Shown in pieces: positions 1 through 6,498 of a stretch of DNA of 10,702 nucleotides (positions within the stretch are counted from its first letter, which is position 1; every line of letters begins with the position of its first letter). The position numbers and the translations under genes are program-made. The notes under the pieces were generated by a model that saw nothing but the letters and a program-made list of their open reading frames with translations, searched no databases and was not told the DNA's origin. Source of the DNA: Chloroflexi bacterium RBG_16_48_8 (GTDB taxonomy: Bacteria > Chloroflexota > Anaerolineae > Anaerolineales > E44-bin32); NCBI GenBank assembly GCA_001795115.1, contig MGNI01000050.1, forward strand, positions 1,048-11,749. Reading direction: 5' to 3'.

Positions 1-214
1 AGGATTCGACCATTGCGGATACAGAGCCTTTCCCTTTTGTTCCGGCAATGTGAACACTTTGAAATTGCTTGTGAGGGTCTCCCAATCGGGCTAACAGATC
101 CTCCACACGTCGTAGATCAAAGACATCGGGTGAATATCGATAGCTTCGTTCAACACTGTAATCAACAAAGCTGTAGAGGTAATTGAGAGCGTTCTGGTAT
201 TGAGTGTTTTTCAT
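1..214 (-). CDS. folC: FolC-like folylpolyglutamate/dihydrofolate synthase, N-terminal part only
   Basis: Only the first 71 codons are in the window; the gene continues past the left edge. The family is an ATP-dependent cytoplasmic ligase of the Mur/FolC superfamily that adds glutamate to dihydropteroate or folates. The call rests on the P-loop HIAGTKGKGSVSAMVES at residues 55-71, with GTKGKGS as the ATP-binding loop, and on the preceding N-terminal helix region containing DLRRVEDLLARLGDP, which is typical of FolC. The ATG at 212-214 is the first in-frame start and has no convincing Shine-Dalgarno sequence. A TTGTAT-17-TAAAAT promoter ends only 6 nt before it, which suggests leaderless translation. 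Transcription is divergent from phnD. Mur ligases share the GKGS/GKT loop, but the HIAGTKGKGSVSAM context favours FolC. Confidence 0.85.
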   Translation of the reverse strand, partial: MKNTQYQNALNYLYSFVDYSVERSYRYSPDVFDLRRVEDLLARLGDPHKQFQSVHIAGTKGKGSVSAMVES

Positions 215-220
215 TGCAGG

Positions 221-249
221 ATTTTAATCATCGATAATCAAAGATACAA
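221..249 (-). promoter_or_regulatory. Candidate sigma70-type promoter of folC, possibly leaderless
   Basis: On the minus strand TTGTAT (249-244) is followed by a 17-nt spacer and TAAAAT (226-221). The ATG begins at 214, six bases after the -10 box, so the predicted transcription start coincides with the A of the start codon. The left end of the MITE-like element (251) abuts the -35 box. The call is by consensus only. Confidence 0.5.
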
Positions 250-250
250 G

Positions 251-287
251 TTATAAGGGGTGTATTCCAAGAAATGCTGCATAACTT
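251..287 (+). repeat. Left terminal inverted repeat of the MITE-like element
   Basis: This imperfect 37-nt repeat starts TTATAAGGGGTGTATTCCA. The outer 19 bases differ from the other arm by one base. A 5-base mismatched block follows, and then a second similar block (TGCTGCATAACTT against TGGTGCAATACTT). Confidence 0.6.
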
Positions 288-359
288 CTCCCAAGCGAAG
301 AGCCGGGAGGTGTGGGGTAGCGTTGTTACCCTATGTCACCCTATAACTCAACACCAAAA

Positions 360-396
360 AAGTATTGCACCACAAAATGGAATACACCCGTTATAA
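360..396 (-). repeat. Right terminal inverted repeat of the MITE-like element
   Basis: Read on the minus strand, this arm starts TTATAACGGGTGTATTCCA and matches the left arm at 28 of 37 positions. It ends 18 bp before the -35 box of the putative phnD promoter, so the element separates the folC and phnD promoters. Confidence 0.6.
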
Positions 397-413
397 TTCA
401 GGAAATTCGTTTC

Positions 414-442
414 TTGCATCTACTATTAAATCGGGTTATGAT
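414..442 (+). promoter_or_regulatory. Candidate sigma70-type promoter of phnD
   Basis: TTGCAT (414-419) and TATGAT (437-442) are separated by exactly 17 nt. The predicted start near 449 would give a 5' leader of about 119 nt before the phnD ATG. I see no convincing Pho-box repeat around it. Confidence 0.55.
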
Positions 443-470
443 CAAAAGGTCATATTATCGAATTAACTCG

Positions 471-482
471 AGAGGAGGTGAC
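471..482 (+). promoter_or_regulatory. Orphan Shine-Dalgarno-like sequence in the phnD leader
   Basis: AGAGGAGGTGAC contains GAGGAGGTGA, an almost full-length complement of the 16S anti-Shine-Dalgarno end, but no ATG, GTG or TTG start lies at normal spacing downstream. A GTG that is part of the motif itself (478-480) would open a 23-codon frame ending at TAA 547-549, and a rare ATT start (489) would give only seven codons. The true phnD ribosome site is a second one at 551-557. Confidence 0.4.
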
Positions 483-567
483 ACGCTTATTCAAACGCCT
501 ATTGATCTGTAACATCCTATCCACAAACTTTCAACGAATAGCTCATTAAAGAGGAGGAAGAAGAACA

Positions 568-1698
568 ATGCGCAGAAACCGCTTGTTCCTAGTACTGAGC
601 TTGATCGTAGTTTTTGCTATGATCTTGACCGCATGCAAGACAGAAACAGAAGTTCCAGCAGAACCAACCGAAGCACCTAAACCTACCGAAGTTCCGCCAA
701 CCAAGGCTCCAGAACCAACGGAAGTACCACCAACAGAAGCTCCACCAGAACTGGGAAGCATGGATGCTCCCATTAAAGTCCTCTTTGTCCCCTCCGTGGA
801 CGTGGACTTCATGATCTCGAGTGGGGAACTGATTGAGCAGGCGCTAAATGAAGCCACTGGTCTGTACTTCGAGGTGAGCGTCCCTACATCTTACGCAGCC
901 ACCATCGAAGAGATGTGCGCTTCACCCACTGATACCATTGGCTTTATCCCCGCCATGGGATATGCCCTGGCTAATCAACTATGTGGTGTCGTGCCAGGTC
1001 TGGCATCCGTGCGCTATGGATGGAACGTGTATTGGACCCAATTCATTGTCGCTCGAGACAGCGCTTATGAGACCTTGGAGGATCTGGAAGGCGCGACCTG
1101 GGCTTACCCGGATGCAGGCTCAACTTCCGGTTATCTCTATCCTTCGGTTATCTTCGACAACCTTGGTATTACTGTTGGCGATACCGTCGAAGCCGGTGGA
1201 CACCCACAGGTTGTGAAAGCGATCTACAACGGTGAAGCTGATGTCGGGACCAGCTACTTTAGCGCTCCGTTGCTGCCTGAGGGCATGGGAACATGGGATC
1301 CCGAAACGATGGATCCGGATATCCCAGATGAATTTATACCAGAATGCGCTGTTAACGAAGAGGAAAAGCTGTACTGCGGTGAATACCGTGTCCTGGATGC
1401 CCGCGCTGCCATCAGTGGAGAGGCTCCGGACGTTGTACAGAAGGTCCGCATCTTGGCGCTCTCTCCGGAAATTCCCAACGACACCATGTCTTTCTCACCG
1501 GATTTCCCGGATGACCTCAAGCAGACCATCATGGACGCTATCGTTGCCTATGTTGGAACAGAAGCTTGTGCAGAGACACTCTGTAACGAAAAATTCTATG
1601 ATTGGACGGGTGCTGCCCCTGTTCTCGATGAGAACTTCGACGGCATCCGCTTGCTGATGGAAGCCCAGGGGATCACCCTGGAGAATATCGGCGGATAA
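568..1698 (+). CDS. phnD: PhnD-type phosphonate/phosphite/phosphate ABC transporter substrate-binding lipoprotein
   Basis: This is the extracytoplasmic binding protein of a Phn-type ABC importer, handing a phosphorus-oxyanion ligand to PhnE. Residues 1-23 form a lipoprotein signal: basic MRRNR, a hydrophobic helix, then lipobox LTAC with Cys23 as the lipidation site. Residues about 29-61 are a low-complexity linker of PTE/PPT/AP repeats, a common tether in Chloroflexota lipoproteins. The binding domain runs from about 66 to 376 and includes the PhnD-like stretches IGFIPAMGYALANQL and WAYPDAGSTSGYLYPSVIF, the latter a typical ligand-loop region (S/T-S-G). Cysteine pairs (117/139 and 334/339, among others) could form disulphides. 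The ATG is preceded by GAGGAGG at 551-557. At 376 aa it is somewhat longer than typical PhnD because of the linker. The exact substrate cannot be told. Confidence 0.9.
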   Translation: MRRNRLFLVLSLIVVFAMILTACKTETEVPAEPTEAPKPTEVPPTKAPEPTEVPPTEAPPELGSMDAPIKVLFVPSVDVDFMISSGELIEQALNEATGLYFEVSVPTSYAATIEEMCASPTDTIGFIPAMGYALANQLCGVVPGLASVRYGWNVYWTQFIVARDSAYETLEDLEGATWAYPDAGSTSGYLYPSVIFDNLGITVGDTVEAGGHPQVVKAIYNGEADVGTSYFSAPLLPEGMGTWDPETMDPDIPDEFIPECAVNEEEKLYCGEYRVLDARAAISGEAPDVVQKVRILALSPEIPNDTMSFSPDFPDDLKQTIMDAIVAYVGTEACAETLCNEKFYDWTGAAPVLDENFDGIRLLMEAQGITLENIGG

Positions 1699-1716
1699 TC
1701 TCTCGCATTTAACATA

Positions 1717-1755
1717 AATTTGGCCCCGAGCACAGATAATGCCCGGGGCCAAATT
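1717..1755 (+). terminator. Strong hairpin after phnD (terminator or attenuating/stabilising stem)
   Basis: There is a perfect 12-bp stem, AATTTGGCCCCG (1717-1728) with CGGGGCCAAATT (1744-1755), and a 15-nt loop. It begins 18 bp after the phnD stop. No uridine run follows (AAAATGG), so it is not a classical intrinsic terminator. It may protect phnD mRNA or partly separate it from phnC. Confidence 0.6.
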
Positions 1756-2046
1756 AAAATGGCATCATTAACATTTCATATTTAACCATTCTGATTAAAT
1801 AGATCTAATCTCAGTGATGATCCGAATCTGCCTGTTGGTAACCAGTTTCATAAGGGCTGATCTATCAGGGTAGAAGGGTTCTTCCACAGATACCCCAAAC
1901 CAATAAAAGGATGATCTTCACTGCACATTTACGACCTTAGGAAGGTTGGTTTTATCATCCCACCTTAGGGAATAAATCGAATACCTCTATGTAGCATCCT
2001 TATCTTCCCTGATTATTCCTTACATAAGGGAGGTTAGAGAATCCTC
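1756..2046 (+). other. Gene-free stretch between phnD and phnC, with potential leader structures
   Basis: No credible open reading frame is seen. Two structured parts stand out. At 1868-1895 there is a two-part stem: GGGTA/TACCC closes GAAG/CTTC, with a 6-nt bulge. At 1909-1960 GGATGAT pairs with ATCATCC around an inner ACCTT-AGG-AAGGT hairpin (1934-1946). The word ACCTTAGG recurs at 1962-1969. A purine-rich site GGGAGG (about 2028-2033) precedes the phnC ATG by about 13 nt, which is longer than usual. No known riboswitch consensus is recognised, and no clear separate promoter is seen. Confidence 0.35.
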
Positions 2047-2799
2047 ATGTTAGAAATAAAAAATCTTACAAAGATCTATGAAGGTGGTGTAAAGGCGCTT
2101 GATAAAGTCAGCTTTAATGTCGAAAAATGGGAGTTCCTGGCTGTCATTGGCCTGAGTGGCTCAGGAAAATCCACATTGCTGCGCTGTATCAATCGCCTCG
2201 TCGAGCCAACTGAAGGACAAATCCTTTGGAATGGCGTGGATCTTACGAAAGCGAGCCAGGATGAAATGCGACACATCCGACGCAAGATTGGAATGGTCTT
2301 TCAACAATTTAACTTGGTGTCTCGCTCAAAAGTGATCACAAATGTCCTTGCAGGACGTTTGGGATATGTCAATCCAGTGATGAGTCTATTCAACCGCTTC
2401 CCTCAAGAAGATCTCAAAATGGCCTTGAAAGAAATGGATCGCGTTGGAATAGCCAATCAGGCCTATAAACGCGCAGATGAATTGAGCGGAGGTCAGCAGC
2501 AGAGAGTGGGGATCGCTCGTGCCATGATGCAGGATCCCGAGATAATCCTGGCGGATGAACCTGTGGCTAGCCTTGATCCTGTTTTGGCGCATTCCATCAT
2601 GCAGTACCTTGAAAAGATCAATAGTGAAGAAGGTGTCATGGTGATCTGTAGTTTACATTTCTTGGATCTGGTGCACCGTTACGCGGACCGAGCTATTGCA
2701 CTCAATGAGGGGAAGCTCATGTTTGATGGATCACCCAAAGATATCGATGATGTGAAATTTAAAGAGATCTACGGCAAAGAAGCCGAGCGAATCGGTTGA
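2047..2799 (+). CDS. phnC: PhnC-type phosphonate ABC transporter ATP-binding protein
   Basis: This cytoplasmic ATPase powers the Phn importer, presumably as a dimer docked on PhnE. At 250 aa it is the normal family length. All ABC motifs are intact: Walker A GLSGSGKST (residues 35-43), Q-loop FQQFNLV (85-91), signature LSGGQQQRVGIARAM (146-160), Walker B IILADEP (166-172) with catalytic Glu171, D-loop ASLDP (174-178) and H-loop His204 in CSLHFLDL. The phrase DEPVASLDP is characteristic of the PhnC branch. The start ATG has only a distant GGGAGG upstream. PhnE begins 11 nt after the stop, so the two are translated from one transcript. Confidence 0.93.
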   Translation: MLEIKNLTKIYEGGVKALDKVSFNVEKWEFLAVIGLSGSGKSTLLRCINRLVEPTEGQILWNGVDLTKASQDEMRHIRRKIGMVFQQFNLVSRSKVITNVLAGRLGYVNPVMSLFNRFPQEDLKMALKEMDRVGIANQAYKRADELSGGQQQRVGIARAMMQDPEIILADEPVASLDPVLAHSIMQYLEKINSEEGVMVICSLHFLDLVHRYADRAIALNEGKLMFDGSPKDIDDVKFKEIYGKEAERIG

Positions 2800-2810
2800 G
2801 GGAGGTCAAT

Positions 2811-4627
2811 GTGAAAGCACCAAGAACTCTTCTCAAATCCATTGGCATTGGAGTTGCGGTCATCGTTATTCTTGTGGTTTATGCGTATGGTTTCCGGGTC
2901 ACCAAAGTTAATTTCAAAGAGACTCGATCAGAAGACCGCCTCATTGTTCTTGCTCGAATCCTCAGAGCCTTGGCACACCCTGACATCATCGAATATGAAC
3001 AGGAAGAAACGGATGTGTATCTTCCTTTCTTTCTGCCCTGTCCTGAAGTAGAAGTGGTGATCCAGAAGCCTGATAAAAGCAGGCCTTATCTTACATCAAG
3101 CGTTTCCTGCGGCGACTCGAAGGAAACAATCTTCCTGGAGGGTTTTAATTTTGAACCTGGATCTAAAGGACCTATAAACTTTATCACAGCCAGTGATGTC
3201 AAACTGCAATTGGGAAATTTTGAAGCTGATAGTGAAGGCCATTTTCAACTCGATATACGCTTACCTACCCGACAGCCTGTCGCGGAGGCTCAAACGATCC
3301 GTGCTACGGCACGCGTCAATGTAGGTGCACCGAAGTTTACAGAGACTGCCAAGGCCACCTGGGATAAAATCATTGAAACAATATTCCTGGCTCTCCTGGC
3401 AACCACCATTGGAACGGCTCTTGCGATCCCCGTCAGTTTCCTGGCTGCTCGGAACTTAATGACCGAAGTGAAGAGTTCCCTAACGAGTATTGCATTCACC
3501 ATTATTGGATGGCCATTGGGCATCTTCTTTGGTTATTGGGCAAATCGATTAATCAGTGAATGGAGCTCGCCTATTGCTTCACATCTTATTGGGACGATCG
3601 CTACAGTTATCGTCGCCCCGATCTTAGCTTATATGCTTATTCGCTGGGCATTACCGCAAGAAGAGTTAGGAGTTCCAAAGAAAACTTTGCAGGCTGCTCG
3701 AATGATTACGCTTGCCCTTTCTGTAGTCATCATGATCCTCATGCTCCAGCAGGCCGCGCTCCTCGCGTTTAAACTAGGGCAAGTTTTAATTGATCCACTC
3801 GGACCTTTTGGCTTCTTAGGGAATTTCGTCTCACAATTGGGAGATGTCATTCAAATCATCACCCCCCTTATCGTAGCTCTCATCGGTGGAGGCGCACTGG
3901 GATCAATTACCAGCACATTCGGACAGAACATCAGCGATCGACTTGCTGGAAACACTGTCAAGATTATTAATCTCATTTCAGCTGCTGCCGCAGGAGCATT
4001 GTTATTCGCTCTCATTGGAGCCGTAATTAATTGGTTTTATCAAATTGATAATCCAGCTGCTATTTATTATTGGCCGGCAGGAATGGGAGCCTTAATCGGC
4101 CTGATACTGGCATTAATGTCTACAGCAAAGGACCCTCTTCCCATTGGCATCACGGTTTATTTCATCATGCGTACGATCCTCAATGCCATCCGATCCGTTG
4201 AACCTTTGGTGATGGTCATCGTTTTTGTAGCCTGGGTCGGCATTGGACCTTTTGCGGGGGCTTTAGCTCTATCCCTCCACACCATCGCCGCCTTGGCAAA
4301 ACTATATTCTGAACAAGTTGAGAGTATTTTACCTGGTCCGCTGGAGGCGATCACGGCTACGGGTGCCAACCGCTTACAAACCATTATGTACGCGGTGGTC
4401 CCGCAAATTATCCCTCCCTATATCTCCTTTACCATGTATCGCTGGGATATCAACGTGCGCATGTCCACCATCATCGGCTTTGCAGGTGGCGGTGGAATTG
4501 GCTTCCTCCTGCAGCAGAACATCAACCTGCTGGCCTACAGGGCTGCCAGCGCTCAGATGTCGCCATCGCCGTTGTTGTGGCTACAATGGATTATGTAAGC
4601 TCCACCTTACGCGAGAGGTTTGTGTAA
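2811..4627 (+). CDS. phnE: PhnE-type permease, extended form, frameshifted 22 codons before the expected end
   Basis: This is the membrane permease of the Phn importer. The GTG at 2811 is chosen because GGGAGG (2800-2805) sits 5 nt before it; an in-frame TTG at 2796 overlaps the phnC stop. Residues 11-29 are one membrane helix and 30-183 an extracytoplasmic, Ig/IPT-like domain (inferred from the IFLEGFNFEPGS and EGHFQLDIRLP strand patterns). Residues 187-216 give the first conserved PhnE half, ending SFLAARNL. About 220-445 is an insertion with roughly six hydrophobic segments. Residues 450-583 are the conserved second half with the EAA coupling loop (EAITATGANRLQTI, 512-525). In frame the protein ends at 4598 with unrelated residues. 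In the -1 frame, from 4559, it continues VAIAVVVATMDYVSS and stops at 4627, matching the expected PhnE C-terminus. A missing G after 4559 explains this. Usual PhnE is about 260-290 aa; this one is about 605. Confidence 0.85.
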
Positions 4628-4668
4628 TCCCCAGTCTGTAGAAGAATCGAAAGGTATCTCCCCAACAT

Positions 4669-4702
4669 AAGTGTCGGATGGATAAGCAACCATCCGGCAC
4701 TT
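4669..4702 (+). terminator. Hairpin terminator after phnE
   Basis: A 13-bp stem, AAGTGTCGGATGG (4669-4681) with CCATCCGGCACTT (4690-4702), has one U-G wobble and an 8-nt loop. It lies 41 bp after the restored phnE stop. The following bases (CGCTTTACCTTTCC) are only moderately T-rich. It is likely the end of the phn transcript. Confidence 0.7.
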
Positions 4703-4807
4703 CGCTTTACCTTTCCACCCACATTTGACAATTCATGATGCCATCGCCAAATCGAAGGCATTTGTCATGAAAGACCCACTTCTTACCAAGTATGCATGTG
4801 GGGCAAA

Positions 4808-4835
4808 TTGCGATCTGTCAGTATGGTGATATAAT
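4808..4835 (+). promoter_or_regulatory. Candidate promoter of the HNH gene
   Basis: A perfect TATAAT (4830-4835) lies 16 nt after TTGCGA (4808-4813). The predicted start near 4842 lies downstream of the in-frame ATGs at 4792 and 4834 but upstream of the ATG at 4858, which supports the shorter protein. Confidence 0.5.
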
Positions 4836-4857
4836 GCTCCGAAACCGGGAACAAAAG

Positions 4858-5361
4858 ATGGATGATCCTGTCCTACTCCTCAATGCAAACTATGAACCTC
4901 TCCATGTTTGCACAACCAGGCGAGCCCTGGGTCTACTGGTCACGGGCAAGGCTGAAATGCTGCATAACGGACGAGGGTTGATTCGGACAGTTCGACTCTC
5001 CATACCCAAACCATCCGTAATACGTTTGGGTTACATGGTTAAACGCCCAAGACCTAGAGTAAAACTCACAAAGCATGAGATTTTCCGGCGAGATCATTAC
5101 ACTTGCCAATACTGCGGGATGAAAGCCAAGGGATTAACCATAGACCATATCATCCCTCGTTATCGCGGAGGGGAACACAGTTGGTCGAACCTTGTAACAG
5201 CCTGCCCTGAATGCAACCGGAAAAAAGGTGGGAGAACGCTGCACGAAGCAAAGATGAGCCTGATCAATACACCTCGTGAGCCGCAAGCTACTGCATTCTA
5301 TTTATTTGGTTCTTATTTGAACTATCATGACTTATGGCGCCAATACCTTGCTGGATGGTGA
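4858..5361 (+). CDS. HNH endonuclease family protein
   Basis: This is a 167-aa protein of the bacterial HNH family that begins with LLNANYEPLHVC and carries a C-terminal zinc-bound HNH (beta-beta-alpha-metal) nuclease fold. Zinc ligands are Cys83/Cys86 (CQYCG) and Cys116/Cys119 (CPECN). The catalytic and metal residues are Asp96-His97 in IDHIIPRYRGG, Asn111 in the SNL turn, and Asn120. Families of this type are widespread chromosomal genes of unclear role; DNA nicking or repair is only inferred. In-frame ATGs exist at 4792 and 4834, giving up to 189 aa. The start at 4858 is preferred because homologues usually start just before the LNANYEP motif and because a TATAAT box lies between. GGGA (4847-4850) is a weak ribosome site. 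It follows the phn terminator and converges on the next gene with 2 bp between stops. No partner methylase or phage gene is adjacent. Confidence 0.88.
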   Translation: MDDPVLLLNANYEPLHVCTTRRALGLLVTGKAEMLHNGRGLIRTVRLSIPKPSVIRLGYMVKRPRPRVKLTKHEIFRRDHYTCQYCGMKAKGLTIDHIIPRYRGGEHSWSNLVTACPECNRKKGGRTLHEAKMSLINTPREPQATAFYLFGSYLNYHDLWRQYLAGW

Positions 5362-5363
5362 TC

Positions 5364-6476
5364 TCATTCAAGAGAAATGGTTTCTAACAGCGCGTATAAA
5401 CCACCAGCCACAACCCCATGACCACCTGTAATTATGGGTATCGTCGCTAGATTAATGGCCTGCGTTAACTCTTTTAGGGCTGGTTCAACGATGTCATCCG
5501 CACAACCCAAATCCGCAGCAAAGCGATCTGCTTTCGACGGCCAGCCCCCATGATGTGCCATCCAAACGCGCGTATCCCATAAAACAGCGTCTGAAATAGT
5601 TCCAAGATAGCGGATAAATTCACTTGGTCCCCACTCATCCACGATTTCAGCGATGAGGGACTTAACTTCACCTCTCCCCATCCGCCCACTGGCCACCATA
5701 CCCCTCTCCTCCACAAACATACGTATCCAAATTTGTGTCCGCTTTTCAAGCTCATGCCAAAGGTGCGAAGAGGCTCTTCCGATCAGCGTGAGATGGCTGG
5801 CAGGTGTTGATAATATGGTTTGAGTGGCTCTAATTCGATCGAAACCGCTGATGGGATGCTTCAAGTAAAACTCGTGAAGGTTGAGACCTATCGCAGGATG
5901 CCCCCGCATCATGATGAGATCATTCGGGGTATCAATATCCGCTCTGGTCGCGGCTGAAATCGGAAGAGCTTCAACATTAAAATTACATTCATTCGATAGA
6001 ACCCAACCTATTGGATTATCCGAAGGCAACCGATCGGAGATTCCTTCGAGGTATTTTGCATTGGTAAGGATCGCCCAATCTGTGGAATGCAGGTTATTCA
6101 CCACTGCATATGGATCTTTTGCCTGTAATACATCCAAAAACGCTCCTTGTAGAATTTCATTCGATATTAAAGGCGCGCTCCCAGACCCAAAATAAGCCAG
6201 CCTCTCCACATCCCACTCCAGGATGAAATCCGTCAAAGCTTTCCCAAAGTGAAATGGCTCCTGAGAGTCTTCGAGGACAATGGCACCATACTCCTCGGCC
6301 AATACACGATCTTGTTCCTCAGCTGCCAGTACATAAACAGTAAGACCTAAATCAAGATCATGGATACGTTCGATTAGATCTAAACCAGCAGCCAGAATAC
6401 CCTTCGCAACCCACCTTTCAGCAGGGGAAGGACCATGAGGAGGCATCATGATCAGTACAGGAAATGTTTCAGACAC
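5364..6476 (-). CDS. Uncharacterised protein, possible GT-A nucleotidyltransferase-like N-terminal half
   Basis: I do not recognise this protein with certainty. From the GTG at 6476 it has 370 aa. Residues 6-12 (PVLIMMP) look like a first beta strand, and 16-33 form a helix resembling the start of an NTP-transferase fold. FGSGSAPLIS (96-105) sits where MobA/CofC-like enzymes carry the metal-binding GD-PL segment, and RADIDTPNDLIMM (178-190) resembles the ADIDTPEDL motif near the end of that fold. The C-terminal half (about 200-370) is mostly helical and ends with a glycine-rich GGHGVVAGGLYAL. Function, substrate and any molybdopterin or F420 link are unproven. An upstream in-frame GTG at 6515 lies inside a perfect hairpin and was rejected as start; ATG 6447-6449 is another option. 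No clear ribosome site is seen. It follows hpf on the same strand. Confidence 0.6.
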   Translation of the reverse strand: MSETFPVLIMMPPHGPSPAERWVAKGILAAGLDLIERIHDLDLGLTVYVLAAEEQDRVLAEEYGAIVLEDSQEPFHFGKALTDFILEWDVERLAYFGSGSAPLISNEILQGAFLDVLQAKDPYAVVNNLHSTDWAILTNAKYLEGISDRLPSDNPIGWVLSNECNFNVEALPISAATRADIDTPNDLIMMRGHPAIGLNLHEFYLKHPISGFDRIRATQTILSTPASHLTLIGRASSHLWHELEKRTQIWIRMFVEERGMVASGRMGRGEVKSLIAEIVDEWGPSEFIRYLGTISDAVLWDTRVWMAHHGGWPSKADRFAADLGCADDIVEPALKELTQAINLATIPIITGGHGVVAGGLYALLETISLE

Positions 6477-6498
6477 TGCTGGGAAATATTTTTTACAA

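Larger units (their letters stand above)
251..396. mobile_element. MITE-like 146-bp element with long imperfect terminal inverted repeats
   Basis: The ends 251-269 and 378-396 are inverted repeats with 18 of 19 bases matching (core GGGTGTATTCCA). The similarity continues inward to 37 bp (251-287 against 360-396), with 28 of 37 positions matching. Both ends finish in TTATAA, which is itself a palindrome. It could therefore be a 6-bp target duplication, a 2-bp TA duplication, or part of the repeat. The interior has no open reading frame of note but includes a small hairpin (GGGTAGC...GTTACCC, about 315-331). Size, inverted ends, lack of coding capacity and an intergenic position fit a miniature inverted-repeat transposable element. 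The parent transposase family is not identified. A long cruciform or regulatory palindrome is the alternative. Confidence 0.55.

Noticed and set aside
478..549. GTG-started 23-codon frame before phnD
   Set aside because: Its start codon is inside the Shine-Dalgarno motif itself, so no ribosome site serves it; the peptide has no recognisable feature.
546..857. Antisense serine/glycine-rich frame across the start of phnD
   Set aside because: It is the reverse-strand shadow of the repetitive proline/threonine linker of phnD.
1768..1800. Three TTAACA-like words (1768, 1782, 1795) resembling a Pho-box array
   Set aside because: Their spacing (14 and 13 nt) does not fit the 11-nt period of known PhoP boxes, and they lie far from any clear promoter.
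4725..4772. TTGACA at 4725-4730 and an imperfect palindrome (ATGCC...GGCAT, TGACA...TGTCA)
   Set aside because: No acceptable -10 box lies at 16-18 nt and the stem is interrupted; the TATAAT promoter at 4830 is a better candidate for the HNH gene.
4858..5361. HNH protein as part of a homing endonuclease, restriction or phage system
   Set aside because: No methylase, intron, terminase or other partner gene is adjacent, and the LNANYEP-type family is commonly a standalone chromosomal gene.
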